From positions 124,001 to 188,000 of the forward strand of contig NZ_QJVJ01000003.1 in NCBI RefSeq assembly GCF_003217775.1: 64,000 nucleotides of DNA, in the 5' to 3' direction. Shown here one piece after another: positions 8,250-16,269 of the stretch. The notes beneath the pieces were generated by a model. It searched no databases, was not told the DNA's origin, and saw only the letters and a program-made list of their open reading frames with translations. The DNA is from Paenibacillus flagellatus. Lineage in GTDB: Bacteria; Bacillota; Bacilli; Paenibacillales; NBRC-103111. Both the position numbers and the translations under genes were made by a program. The stretch's first letter is position 1; each line of letters opens with the position of its first letter.

Positions 8250-9855
8250 CTTGAATGCACTCCTCCAAATGGCCTTCCTCTAGCCGGTAGACGATATGCT
8301 TCACCCAGGCATCGCTTCGCTGCGGATAATCCTCGCGGAAATGGCCGCCGCGGCTTTCCCGGCGCAGCAGCGCCGCTTTCGTAGTTAGCATTGCACAGAT
8401 GAGCAAATTGGCAAATTCATACTCCTCGCGCTTCATCAAAGCATATTCGAAGTAGGCCGACTGCCGCTTGAGCTCATCCAGCCCTCTTTGCAGCCCGGCG
8501 GCGTCGCGCTTCATTCCCGCTTGGCGAAGCATGACTTTCTGCAGCTTGAGCTTTTTCTCGACGACCGCTTGCTGCGGCTGCTCTTTCCGGTGAACCGCAA
8601 CCTGCAGTTCACTCGGTGTACGGTTCAGCGGCGGCAGCTCGGCGATCCGTTCGATGATGCGGCGGCCGAAGACGATCGCTTCCGACAGCGAGTTGCTCGC
8701 CAGCCGATTGGCGCCATGAACGCCTGTCGAGGATACTTCACCACAAGCAAACAGCCGCTTGACGGCTGTTTCCCCGTGCAGGTCCGTTTTCACGCCGCCC
8801 ATCATATAATGTGCCGCAGGAGCGACCGGAATCCAGTCCGTCGTCAAGTCGAGCCCATACCGCAGGCAAAATTCGTAGATTGTAGGAAACCGGTGCTTGA
8901 TCAGTTCTTCGGTTTCATGCGTAATATCGATGTAAACGAACGAGACCTTTGTCTCTTCCATCTCGGTTAGAACCGCGCGGGCGACGACATCGCGGGGGGC
9001 CAACTCCAGCTGCGGATGATATTTACCCATAAATCGCTCGCCTTTGATGTTCCGCAGAATCGCTCCTTCCCCACGGACAGCCTCGGAAATGAGAAAGCGC
9101 GGTGCGCCAGGGTAACACAATGCCGTCGGATGGAACTGAATGAACTCGACGTCCCGGATTTCCGCACCAGCGCGAAGCGCGATGGCGATGCCGTCCCCTG
9201 TGGCGATGTCGGGATTCGTCGTATACCGGTACAGTTGGCCTGCGCCTCCGGAGCATAGAATCGTCGCATCCGCTTCCACGAACACGCGCTGCCCGTCCGG
9301 CTTCTGTACGAGCGCCCCGCGGCACTCCCCGTCCTGAGTAATCAAGTCGATAACATAATGGTCGTCCCACAGCTCGATGTTCGGATCCTGTTTCGTCCGT
9401 TCCGACAGCGAACGCACAATCTCCGCACCCGTCGCATCCCCGTGTGCATGCAAAATGCGGCGATGGCTGTGAGCGCCTTCTTTGGTCAGCGCCAGCTCGC
9501 CATTCTCGATGTCGAACTGCGTCCCCATCCGAATCAGGTCCTTGACGCCGTCGGGGCCCTCATGCACGAGCACATTGACCGCTTGTTCGTCGCAAAGTCC
9601 CGCACCCGCTACCAAGGTGTCCTGCATATGATACTCCGGCGAATCTTCGTCGGAGATGACCGCCGCGATGCCTCCCTGCGAATAACGGGTATTGCTGTCG
9701 AGCAGCGACTTCTTCGTAATCATGATTACTTTCTTCGTTTCGCTAGCCTTGATCGCGGTGAACAGCCCCGCGATCCCGGCTCCGATGACGATGACATCCG
9801 TCCGGACGCGGGGAAGCCGCTGCAAATCGAAATCGACCAAATACCGAGGAAACAT
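8242..9855 (-). CDS. nadB: L-aspartate oxidase
   Basis: FAD-dependent oxidation of L-aspartate to iminoaspartate, the first step of de novo NAD synthesis. The N-terminal dinucleotide motif is VIVIGAGIAGLFTAIKA. Other family blocks are NTRYSQGGIAA, a His/Arg-rich active-site region (EGAHSHRRILHAHGDATG) and TGVHGANRLASNSLSEA. Full length, about 537 residues. The ATG at 9855 is chosen because AAAGGTG lies 9 bases upstream; the in-frame GTG at 9864 overlaps that site. Its partner nadC is broken just downstream and no nadA is seen. Confidence 0.93.
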   Translation of the reverse strand: MFPRYLVDFDLQRLPRVRTDVIVIGAGIAGLFTAIKASETKKVIMITKKSLLDSNTRYSQGGIAAVISDEDSPEYHMQDTLVAGAGLCDEQAVNVLVHEGPDGVKDLIRMGTQFDIENGELALTKEGAHSHRRILHAHGDATGAEIVRSLSERTKQDPNIELWDDHYVIDLITQDGECRGALVQKPDGQRVFVEADATILCSGGAGQLYRYTTNPDIATGDGIAIALRAGAEIRDVEFIQFHPTALCYPGAPRFLISEAVRGEGAILRNIKGERFMGKYHPQLELAPRDVVARAVLTEMEETKVSFVYIDITHETEELIKHRFPTIYEFCLRYGLDLTTDWIPVAPAAHYMMGGVKTDLHGETAVKRLFACGEVSSTGVHGANRLASNSLSEAIVFGRRIIERIAELPPLNRTPSELQVAVHRKEQPQQAVVEKKLKLQKVMLRQAGMKRDAAGLQRGLDELKRQSAYFEYALMKREEYEFANLLICAMLTTKAALLRRESRGGHFREDYPQRSDAWVKHIVYRLEEGHLEECIQDA

Positions 9856-9954
9856 CGCAACCACACCTTTTAGTTCAATTGGGCATTACATATTCTAAGG
9901 CTCCAAAAAACCCTTCTCAACTGCATCATTAACATTATTTTCAATCAGGATGGT

Positions 9955-10095
9955 AGAACCGTTCTCAATTTTTCTACTTGGGCAAATCTTGCTTCAGGAG
10001 TTTCTGCTTCTTCATATTCATTCCAGATATCCATTAACTGATTAGCTTGGTCATTTGGTACTATTCCAAATAATCTTTCTGCGGCATTTTAGCTG
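9955..10095 (-). pseudogene. HD-domain hydrolase fragment
   Basis: A stretch of about 45 codons reads AAERLFGIVPNDQANQLMD, then IWNEYEEAETPEARFAQ. This is the middle portion of YfbR-like HD phosphohydrolases (LWxEYExxETPEAxFA). It ends at a TGA and has no start. The catalytic HD residues are not present. It is a short remnant; the rest of 9856-10155 contains nothing identifiable. Confidence 0.6.
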
Positions 10096-10155
10096 TTTCC
10101 TGCCACTGCCAGTCCGTTCCTGTATTATCCCGTTGAGAGGCAAGTGCCAAACGCG

Positions 10156-10473
10156 CTATCGTATAAAAAAATCGGCCCGATTCATAAATATTCCTTCAAT
10201 CTTCTCAATTATGGGCCCGCTTTCCTCGGATGTGCGTTTCACCTCGATCCATTCCGGGTCTTGTAGAAACGCACCCCACAGCCGTTGCCGTTCCTCCATA
10301 TCCTTATATTCCATCACGTAATATAACTTCGGAAGCCCCGTCTGATCGATCCAGAAATCGTACACCTTCATTTCCAACCGCTCGAAAATACTAAGTGTAT
10401 GCTGGCGGAAACGTTGCAGAATCGCTTCCATTCTCCCCTCATGCATAGTATAAATGCGCAACTCGTAAAGCAT
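10156..10473 (-). CDS. NIPSNAP family protein
   Basis: A 105-residue alpha-beta barrel protein of the NIPSNAP/dimeric ferredoxin-like type, shown by MLYELRIYTMHEGRMEAILQ and the GLPKLYYVMEYKDMEERQ region. Members are small cytoplasmic proteins of uncertain function, often beside metabolic oxidoreductases. The second ATG (10473) is chosen because GAGAGGG lies 7 bases upstream and because the related remnant at 10662-10763 begins at the same residue. Confidence 0.85.
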   Translation of the reverse strand: MLYELRIYTMHEGRMEAILQRFRQHTLSIFERLEMKVYDFWIDQTGLPKLYYVMEYKDMEERQRLWGAFLQDPEWIEVKRTSEESGPIIEKIEGIFMNRADFFIR

Positions 10474-10661
10474 ACCCATTCCCTCTCTTTCGGTAAATCG
10501 TAGAGTTTTTTCGTTGATCGTTGCCTACTCTCAGTACTATTTTACCATTATATGCGCTTTAAAATCGTCGGCCATCTTGGTGTTGGCCGGCACATTTTCA
10601 ATGCTATCATTAACTTTAACTCAACATAAGTGTGATATAACATTATGAATTATTCTTAATC

Positions 10662-10763
10662 TTACGGGGTATTCCTTGTACAACTCATGGAGCGTATTGT
10701 CCTCTCTTGGATCGCCTTCATCTTGCCGGGATGAATATGATAGATTCGCAGTTCGTATAACAT
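10662..10763 (-). pseudogene. Second NIPSNAP gene, truncated and frameshifted
   Basis: Behind a perfect GGAGGTGAGAACA site, an ATG opens MLYELRIYHIHPGKMKAIQE, closely similar to the intact NIPSNAP protein 200 bases downstream. After 20 codons the frame shifts and soon stops; residues resembling the next segment (NTLHELYKEYPVR) continue in another frame to about 10625. It is a decayed paralogue from a local duplication. Confidence 0.75.
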
Positions 10764-10899
10764 TGTTCTCACCTCCTCGTGCGGATTCACTACTATAGAT
10801 GTCTTCAGATGTCCAGCCGATCATCGCTTATTCAAACATTTCGTTTACCTTCTTGTATTGCCGTCACGATAGGCCGAATCCGGTCCATCTGTTCCTCCT

Positions 10900-11147
10900 A
10901 ATCGCCGATCTGGCGGTCCAAAATCTCGATCCGTTGAAGCAGCGTCTGCGATACGTAGCCCGAGCGAGGTTGCGATCATGAGGCCGCCGATCAAGGCCCC
11001 GCAAGCGTTGCTGAAGTTAAAGGCGCTGATGTTCAGAATCGAGGCTAGATTCGGGGCCTTCTCCCCTGTCCGCAAGATGTTCATCAGGAACGTGGAGATA
11101 ATGCCCATGGTCGCGATTCCGAGGAAAAAATCACGCTTATCCGGCAT
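10900..11147 (-). pseudogene. MFS transporter C-terminal fragment
   Basis: The segment EKAPNLASILNISAFNFSN followed by ACGALIGGLMIATSLGL matches the last membrane region of DHA1-type MFS exporters (PNLASTLNxxAFNLGNAxGAxxGG). There is no N-terminal ten-helix part, and after the match the frame turns into non-membrane sequence. It is a remnant of an efflux gene. Confidence 0.6.
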
Positions 11148-11249
11148 GTTCGGTATGATTGAATCCTAGCACGATAACGCTTATGCTAAGAATGCAGGCG
11201 AGTTCGTACGAAGCGTTCGTGTAAGTTCGTGTTATCGGGAGGAGAATAA

Positions 11250-13820
11250 ATGGCGGGTAATCCAACGGAACGGGTATGGCCGGAAGAGATAATTCGCAAA
11301 CTGCGGCAGAGACCGGGCCCGGCCGGAAAGGCGAAGCTGCGGCAGATTGATTTGGCCAAGCGGATCGGGGTGGAGACCAGGACGATTCAGCAGTGGGAGA
11401 ATGGTGAACGGCTGCCCAGTGCTCATAATCTGCAATTGCTGATTCAACTCTTTGTCGTTGAACAAAAGTTTCTTCGCGGTTCCGAGCGCGCGGAGGCTCA
11501 GTTACTGTGGGAGACAGTCCGTCGATTCCATGACGACAGGTCAGGAAATAATCGGATGTATCCCCTCTTTGACGAACAATGGTTCGAGGCGATTCTCGCG
11601 GATGCTTCTGCAGGTAGCGATTCTAGCGTTCTCTCCGGATTCCGACCGGAAGGTTCGCCGGTTCACAGGACCGATGAATCGCCGCGAAATGCAACCGCGC
11701 CATACGGGACAACGAATCTACCAAGCAGAATGTCCTCGTTTATCGGCCGCCTCGAACAGATCGGGGAGATTCGGCAATGGCTTGCCGACTCCCCTCTTGT
11801 CACGCTTGCGGGTCCCGGGGGAAGCGGCAAGACGCGTCTGGCGTATAAGGTCGCCTCGGATGCCTGTCTTTCTTATCCCGACGGCGTCTGGCTGTTTGAG
11901 CTCGCGTCGGCGATGGATACGCTCTCGGCGCTGAGAACCATCACGTCGGTATTGGACGTCAAGGAACAGAAGGAAAGGCCGCTCATCGAGTGCTTGCTCG
12001 ACCATATCCGGAACAAATGCATGCTTCTCGTATTCGACAACTGCGAGCACTTGATCGCTTTCTGTTCTTCTCTCATCGAGCGATTGTTGTCGGCCTCCCC
12101 TAGGGTCGGCATTTTGGCTACCAGCCAGGAGCCTTTGAACATCGGCTTGGAGCGCGTATGGAGGATTCCGCCGCTCACTTTCCCCACGGATAACGAGCTG
12201 CGGGATCATATAGGACATGATGCCATTCTTTCCTGCGAGTCCGTTCAGCTGTTTATCGAGCGCGCGACCGCCGTATCTCCCACATTCCGCGTTACGGGAG
12301 AGGACGTGAAGATCGTCGGACGGATCTGCAAACGCCTGGAAGGTATCCCGCTGTCCATCGAGCTGGCTGCCGCCCGGACGAACGTGCTTAGCATCGAGCA
12401 AATCGACGAACGGCTGTCCGATATGTTCGCCGTCCTTACGGCTGGGAAGAGAACGGCCGCCCCCCGTCATCAATCGCTTCGGGCCACCCTGGAATGGAGC
12501 TTCGCCCTGCTTACGGAGCAAGAGCGGCAGCTGCTGCGGAAGCTGAGTGCTTTTACCGGGGGATTTGAGCTAGAAGCGGTCGAACATATATGCACGGATG
12601 AAGAATCAAACCCTTCCCTCGGACAGTTCGATCGTCAGGAAACCTTGAACTTGGTTGCTAGCCTATACAATAAATCGTTTCTATCTGTTGATTCGGCAAG
12701 CAGCGGACCTAGACGCAGATTTGCGATGATCGAAGCAATTAAACAATTTGGATGCGAACAATGGGAGCGGTACTCCACCGATGAGGAACGCGAACGGATG
12801 ATCCGTCGCTTCGTCGAGCACTACTGTCGGTTCGTAGAGAGAGCGGAACGGGGATTTCGCAGTCGAGACCGGGATGCCGCATTCGTTGCGATTCGGCGGG
12901 AATACGCCAACATTCGCTCCGCGCTGCGAATAGCCTGCGATCATCCGCGGGAGGCGGGAGCTGCAATACGAATGGCATCCTGCCTCTATTATTACTGGCT
13001 GCATGAAGGAACTTTGCAGGAAGGATGCGCGCAGCTTCAAACGGCTCTGTCGAAGCACAGCCAAGCTTCCGTTCAAGAACACGTGGTCAAAGCGAAGCAT
13101 GGTCTTAGCGTGTTGTTATGGGTCATGGGAGAAGTCGAGAAAGCCGAAGATTTGGCCAGACAAAGCGCGGATGAAGCTCGCAAGCTCGGACATCCGGCGC
13201 TCCTGGCATCTCAGCTTCGCATGCTGGCTCAGCTGGCATCGCGTTCGGGCTTGGCAGACGAAGCGATCCGACTAGCGGAAGAGAGCGTGCTTCATGCCAG
13301 GGATTCAGGTGACGATTGGAGCCTCGCGTCATCCTTAAGCTGTCTGAGCAACATTCTGGTGGTGCAACAGCTTTGGGAACGGGCTGAGCCCTTGCTGGCC
13401 GAAAGTGCCATGCTATTCGAGAAAGTAACAGACGATTTGGAGTTGTCGGGACCTCTGCGGGCACTGGGATATATTGCTTTAAACCGGCGGAAGCCCAAAG
13501 AGGCGTTGGCACTCTTTAAGAGAAGCATCGCCATCTGTCAAACGTATCAGGGAACGTGGTTCCTCGATCGAGGAGTCGAGGGACTAGTAAGCTCGTTGTG
13601 CGGGCTGGAAGAATACCAGGCGGCCGCTACGCTTATCGGAGTCTCTGAGAAATTACGAGCGAAGCTTGGCTCCGCAGCTCAGCCCAAGTTTCAATTGATT
13701 TACGAACAGGCGAAACGAACCTGCAGACTAGAATGCGGCGATGAGCCGTTTAACGAGGCCATTGCGATTGGAAGAGGAATGACGAGAGAGCAGGCCGTTT
13801 CTTATGCGTTAGAGGTATAG
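11250..13820 (+). CDS. XRE-STAND-TPR transcriptional regulator
   Basis: The 856-residue protein has an N-terminal XRE-type helix-turn-helix (RQIDLAKRIGVETRTIQQWE, about residues 31-50). A STAND/NB-ARC-type ATPase follows, with Walker A GPGGSGKT near residue 188 and Walker B LLVFDNCEHL near 260. A winged region (TLEWSFALLTEQERQLLRKL) and tetratricopeptide-like helices (about 540-850) complete it. Such proteins are signal-switched DNA-binding ATPases; the signal is unknown. It starts at an ATG after GGGAGGAGAATAA. Convergent with the P450 gene, which it might control, though nothing in the sequence proves this. Confidence 0.88.
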   Translation: MAGNPTERVWPEEIIRKLRQRPGPAGKAKLRQIDLAKRIGVETRTIQQWENGERLPSAHNLQLLIQLFVVEQKFLRGSERAEAQLLWETVRRFHDDRSGNNRMYPLFDEQWFEAILADASAGSDSSVLSGFRPEGSPVHRTDESPRNATAPYGTTNLPSRMSSFIGRLEQIGEIRQWLADSPLVTLAGPGGSGKTRLAYKVASDACLSYPDGVWLFELASAMDTLSALRTITSVLDVKEQKERPLIECLLDHIRNKCMLLVFDNCEHLIAFCSSLIERLLSASPRVGILATSQEPLNIGLERVWRIPPLTFPTDNELRDHIGHDAILSCESVQLFIERATAVSPTFRVTGEDVKIVGRICKRLEGIPLSIELAAARTNVLSIEQIDERLSDMFAVLTAGKRTAAPRHQSLRATLEWSFALLTEQERQLLRKLSAFTGGFELEAVEHICTDEESNPSLGQFDRQETLNLVASLYNKSFLSVDSASSGPRRRFAMIEAIKQFGCEQWERYSTDEERERMIRRFVEHYCRFVERAERGFRSRDRDAAFVAIRREYANIRSALRIACDHPREAGAAIRMASCLYYYWLHEGTLQEGCAQLQTALSKHSQASVQEHVVKAKHGLSVLLWVMGEVEKAEDLARQSADEARKLGHPALLASQLRMLAQLASRSGLADEAIRLAEESVLHARDSGDDWSLASSLSCLSNILVVQQLWERAEPLLAESAMLFEKVTDDLELSGPLRALGYIALNRRKPKEALALFKRSIAICQTYQGTWFLDRGVEGLVSSLCGLEEYQAAATLIGVSEKLRAKLGSAAQPKFQLIYEQAKRTCRLECGDEPFNEAIAIGRGMTREQAVSYALEV

Positions 13821-13936
13821 GGGGCTCTCTCGCTTGGCTTCTCCATCGTATCCCTCCCCGCATGTTCTTCCTGTTCCGGTTCCAAAACGTTAGCCCCATT
13901 ATAACATCGCGGGCCGATCTAAAGAATGGGAGTAAC

Positions 13937-13962
13937 GAAAAACCGCCCGCTGTCGGGAGGTT
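13937..13962 (-). terminator. Minus-strand terminator
   Basis: Stem AACCTCCCG/CGGGCGGTT with loop ACAG and TTTTT on the minus strand. It could end transcripts coming from the P450/peptide region. Between it and 14296 I find no convincing gene. Confidence 0.6.
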
Positions 13963-14296
13963 CCCGTAAATGCCCCGAGCACATGTTTGTGTCATTAGAC
14001 TATTTATATAACGTGTCAAAACACCTCATACGTTCTCCACTTCGATCAAAAAATATTAAGTGGATGTACGATTGCAGACAGACAGATAGAGCAGCTGCCG
14101 TACCTACAAACTGCTATTGGATCGTTGAACTAAAGGTGTTTCCCGATAGTGGAATAACACTCTGTAGCAAATTTCATGGCGGCGATGCTATCGGAACACG
14201 CCAAAGCCACGAGGCGCCTTTGCGGCTTTCTTAAGAGCGATTTCAACGTATTGCAAAATAAGGTCAGCTATCTTCGTCAACCACTCTCTCATGTAG

Positions 14297-14334
14297 AACA
14301 AGAAGCAAGATCTCTGGCGATCTTGCTCCTTGTT
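14297..14334. repeat. Long hairpin, 16-bp arms
   Basis: Arms AACAAGAAGCAAGATC and GATCTTGCTCCTTGTT flank a 6-base loop with one mismatch. It lacks a pure T-tract but is otherwise terminator-like. It lies inside a stretch (13821-14546) without a supported gene, so it may be a relic of a lost gene or element. Confidence 0.5.
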
Positions 14335-14465
14335 TGTTGAGTTTGGTGTTTTGGAACGTGTCTCGGGATTTGTGTCATTCAACTTTATCCTGGCTGATTG
14401 CATGTCGGCTGCCGCGGTGTACATTCAACTGATGTTGTCGATTCGAAGTCCATGTGACGAGGATG

Positions 14466-14488
14466 GCGGGCCATTCGGCCCGCTTTTT
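14466..14488 (+). terminator. Orphan plus-strand terminator
   Basis: GCGGGCC/GGCCCGC with loop ATTC followed by TTTTT. No plus-strand gene was recognised immediately upstream, so either an unrecognised transcript ends here or the gene has been lost. Confidence 0.65.
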
Positions 14489-14546
14489 CCATTCTTTGGA
14501 GGGGGGGGGCCCTCTCCTCCACCGAACGTCCACGCTCCTAGCTTCC

Positions 14547-14681
14547 TTACGAATCAAGAGCGATGTAGATGCCGTCGACATCCGGCGGGTCGGTATGGCT
14601 TCCCCCCGCCTGGAGATGATAACCGAACAAAAGGAAGAGCGCCACAATTGCGCCACTGACGGCGAGTACCTTTACTTTCAT
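14547..14681 (-). CDS. 44-residue exported-type peptide coupled to the P450 gene
   Basis: The ATG overlaps the P450 stop as ATGA, and GGAGG lies 10 bases upstream inside the P450 end, so translation would be coupled. The peptide starts MKVKVLAVSGAIVALFLLFG, a short basic start and one hydrophobic segment, followed by a polar acidic tail (GGSHTDPPDVDG, then IYIALDS). The layout resembles precursors of secreted signalling peptides or single-pass micropeptides. No homologue is recognised; signalling is inference only. The IS insertion upstream probably reduces its transcription. Confidence 0.55.
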   Translation of the reverse strand: MKVKVLAVSGAIVALFLLFGYHLQAGGSHTDPPDVDGIYIALDS

Positions 14682-15112
14682 GCTTCGAACGCCTCCTGCT
14701 TAACGGTAAGGGGCAGTTTACTTAAACCATGAACCACAAAGGTCGAAAGCGGCTCCATCGTCCTTCCCTCTGTGATATGGAAGTGTGGCATACGCTCGCT
14801 TAACTCCTCAAACACGATACGTGCCTCCATACGGGCGAGCGGCATCCCCATACAATGATGAATCCCGTGACCAAATGCCATTTGACCCGTAGTTTGTCGG
14901 GTAATATCAAACCGATCGGCATGCTCGAACTTGCTCTCATCCCGATTGGCGGAACCCAGAATGACCGACACGAATTGACCTGCCTTCAGGCTTTGTCCCC
15001 TAAACTCCGTGTCCCTTTTGACAATTCGGTTCATCATTTGCACGGGCGAACGGAAACGAAGCACCTCTTCGATGGCTTGTGTGGACCTCTGTCAATATAG
15101 TAGACACAAATT

Positions 15113-15937
15113 TTAACGATTTACCGTATTAACGTAGTATTGCCGTTCAAAATCAGTTGGCGTGCAATAACCAATCGTCGAGTGAATACGCTCATTGTTG
15201 TAAAAAACTTCAATGTACTCAAAGATGCTTTTTTCGGCTTCTGTACGGGTCTCATATATGTTCAAGTAGATGAGTTCCTTTTTAATGATGCTATGAAAAG
15301 ATTCAATGCAAGCGTTATCGTAGCAGTTCCCTTTTCGACTCATGCTTCCGATCATGGAATAGACCTGAAGCTGCTTCTGGTAGTCCTGGGAGGCGTACTG
15401 GCTGCCGCGGTCGGAATGATGCAACACTTCTCCATCGGGCTGCTGACGGCCATAGGCTTGCTTGAGTGCCTGCAGCACCAGATCTTTTGTCATACGATCA
15501 CTCATATGCCATCCGACGATCTTGCGGGAGTATAGGTCCATTACGCTTGCCAGATACAGCCAGCCTTCCCCGGTCGCGACATACGTAATGTCCGTCACCC
15601 ATTTTTCATTCGGCTTACTTGCCGTAAAGTCTTGGTTCAACACATTATCTTGTACCGGCATGCTATGCTTGGAGTTCGTTGTGGCTTTATATTTCTTGAC
15701 GGTTCTAGACCGCCACTGTTGCCTCCTCATGATCCTTGTCACGGTCCGTTCCGATACGCTGACTCCTTGCTGATGCAGCTTCTGTGTGACCTTTGGACTC
15801 CCATAAAGCTGACGGGAATCGTCGAACACTTCCTTGACCAGCTCTGTCCATTCTTTGTGCCGGCGCTCTCGCTCACTTTCGGGGCGATCACGCCATTTGT
15901 AATATCCGCTGCGAGATACGTTCATTACTTTGCACAA
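15113..15937 (-). CDS. IS3-family transposase OrfB (DDE integrase)
   Basis: Catalytic triad visible: D in WVTDITYVATGEG, D in LHHSDRGSQYAS and E in NACIESFHSIIKKE. An HTH_21-like N-terminal part (VSRSGYYKWRD) precedes it. The frame is open upstream to the slippery site A-AAA-AAG at 16018-16024, so the active protein is expected to be an OrfA-OrfB fusion made by -1 frameshifting, not a protein starting at the TTG at 15937. Confidence 0.92.
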   Translation of the reverse strand: MCKVMNVSRSGYYKWRDRPESERERRHKEWTELVKEVFDDSRQLYGSPKVTQKLHQQGVSVSERTVTRIMRRQQWRSRTVKKYKATTNSKHSMPVQDNVLNQDFTASKPNEKWVTDITYVATGEGWLYLASVMDLYSRKIVGWHMSDRMTKDLVLQALKQAYGRQQPDGEVLHHSDRGSQYASQDYQKQLQVYSMIGSMSRKGNCYDNACIESFHSIIKKELIYLNIYETRTEAEKSIFEYIEVFYNNERIHSTIGYCTPTDFERQYYVNTVNR

Positions 15938-15984
15938 CTTCTCCAGCCGGTACTCGGAGCGGTATTCGTAGATGAAAGTATATT

Positions 15985-16269
15985 TTACCGACGGTCTTTC
16001 GCGAAGAAGTGCATGGCCTTTTTTAAGATTTCGTTTTCCTCTTGCAGTTCTCGTATCTGTTTTTGCATTTCCCGCAATTGGTGATCTTCCGACTTGAACG
16101 CTTGATGCTGAGCGATTTCCGGCTCTTCGCCGAACTTCTTCATCCAGCCATACAACGTGTTGTCCTTGATCTTCAGTTCGCGGGCGACTTCCGCCACCGC
16201 CTTACCGCTCTCTTTCACATACTGTACGGTCTTCTTTTTGTAGGTCTCATCGTAGAGAGGTTTTTTCAT
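15985..16269 (-). CDS. IS3-family transposase OrfA
   Basis: A 94-residue helix-turn-helix protein (TVQYVKESGKAVAEVARELK, then IKDNTLYGWMKKFG) with a C-terminal coiled coil (LREMQKQIRELQEENEILKK) that binds the element ends. The ATG at 16269 follows GGAGG at 12 bases. The A6G slippery run lies in its last codons (ILKK), positioned to pass ribosomes into OrfB. Confidence 0.9.
   Translation of the reverse strand: MKKPLYDETYKKKTVQYVKESGKAVAEVARELKIKDNTLYGWMKKFGEEPEIAQHQAFKSEDHQLREMQKQIRELQEENEILKKAMHFFAKDRR

Noticed and set aside
14188-14424. Minus-strand frame whose end (MREWLTKIADLILQYVEIAL) looks like an amphipathic peptide
   Set aside because: There is no ribosome binding site before the ATG and the upstream part is a stem of the 14297-14334 hairpin. 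Not enough to call a gene, though the amphipathic pattern was noted.
14504-14520. G-run beside C-run as a possible phase-variation tract
   Set aside because: A run of about ten G is present but lies outside any supported coding frame, so no switchable product can be named; it may also be a base-calling problem.
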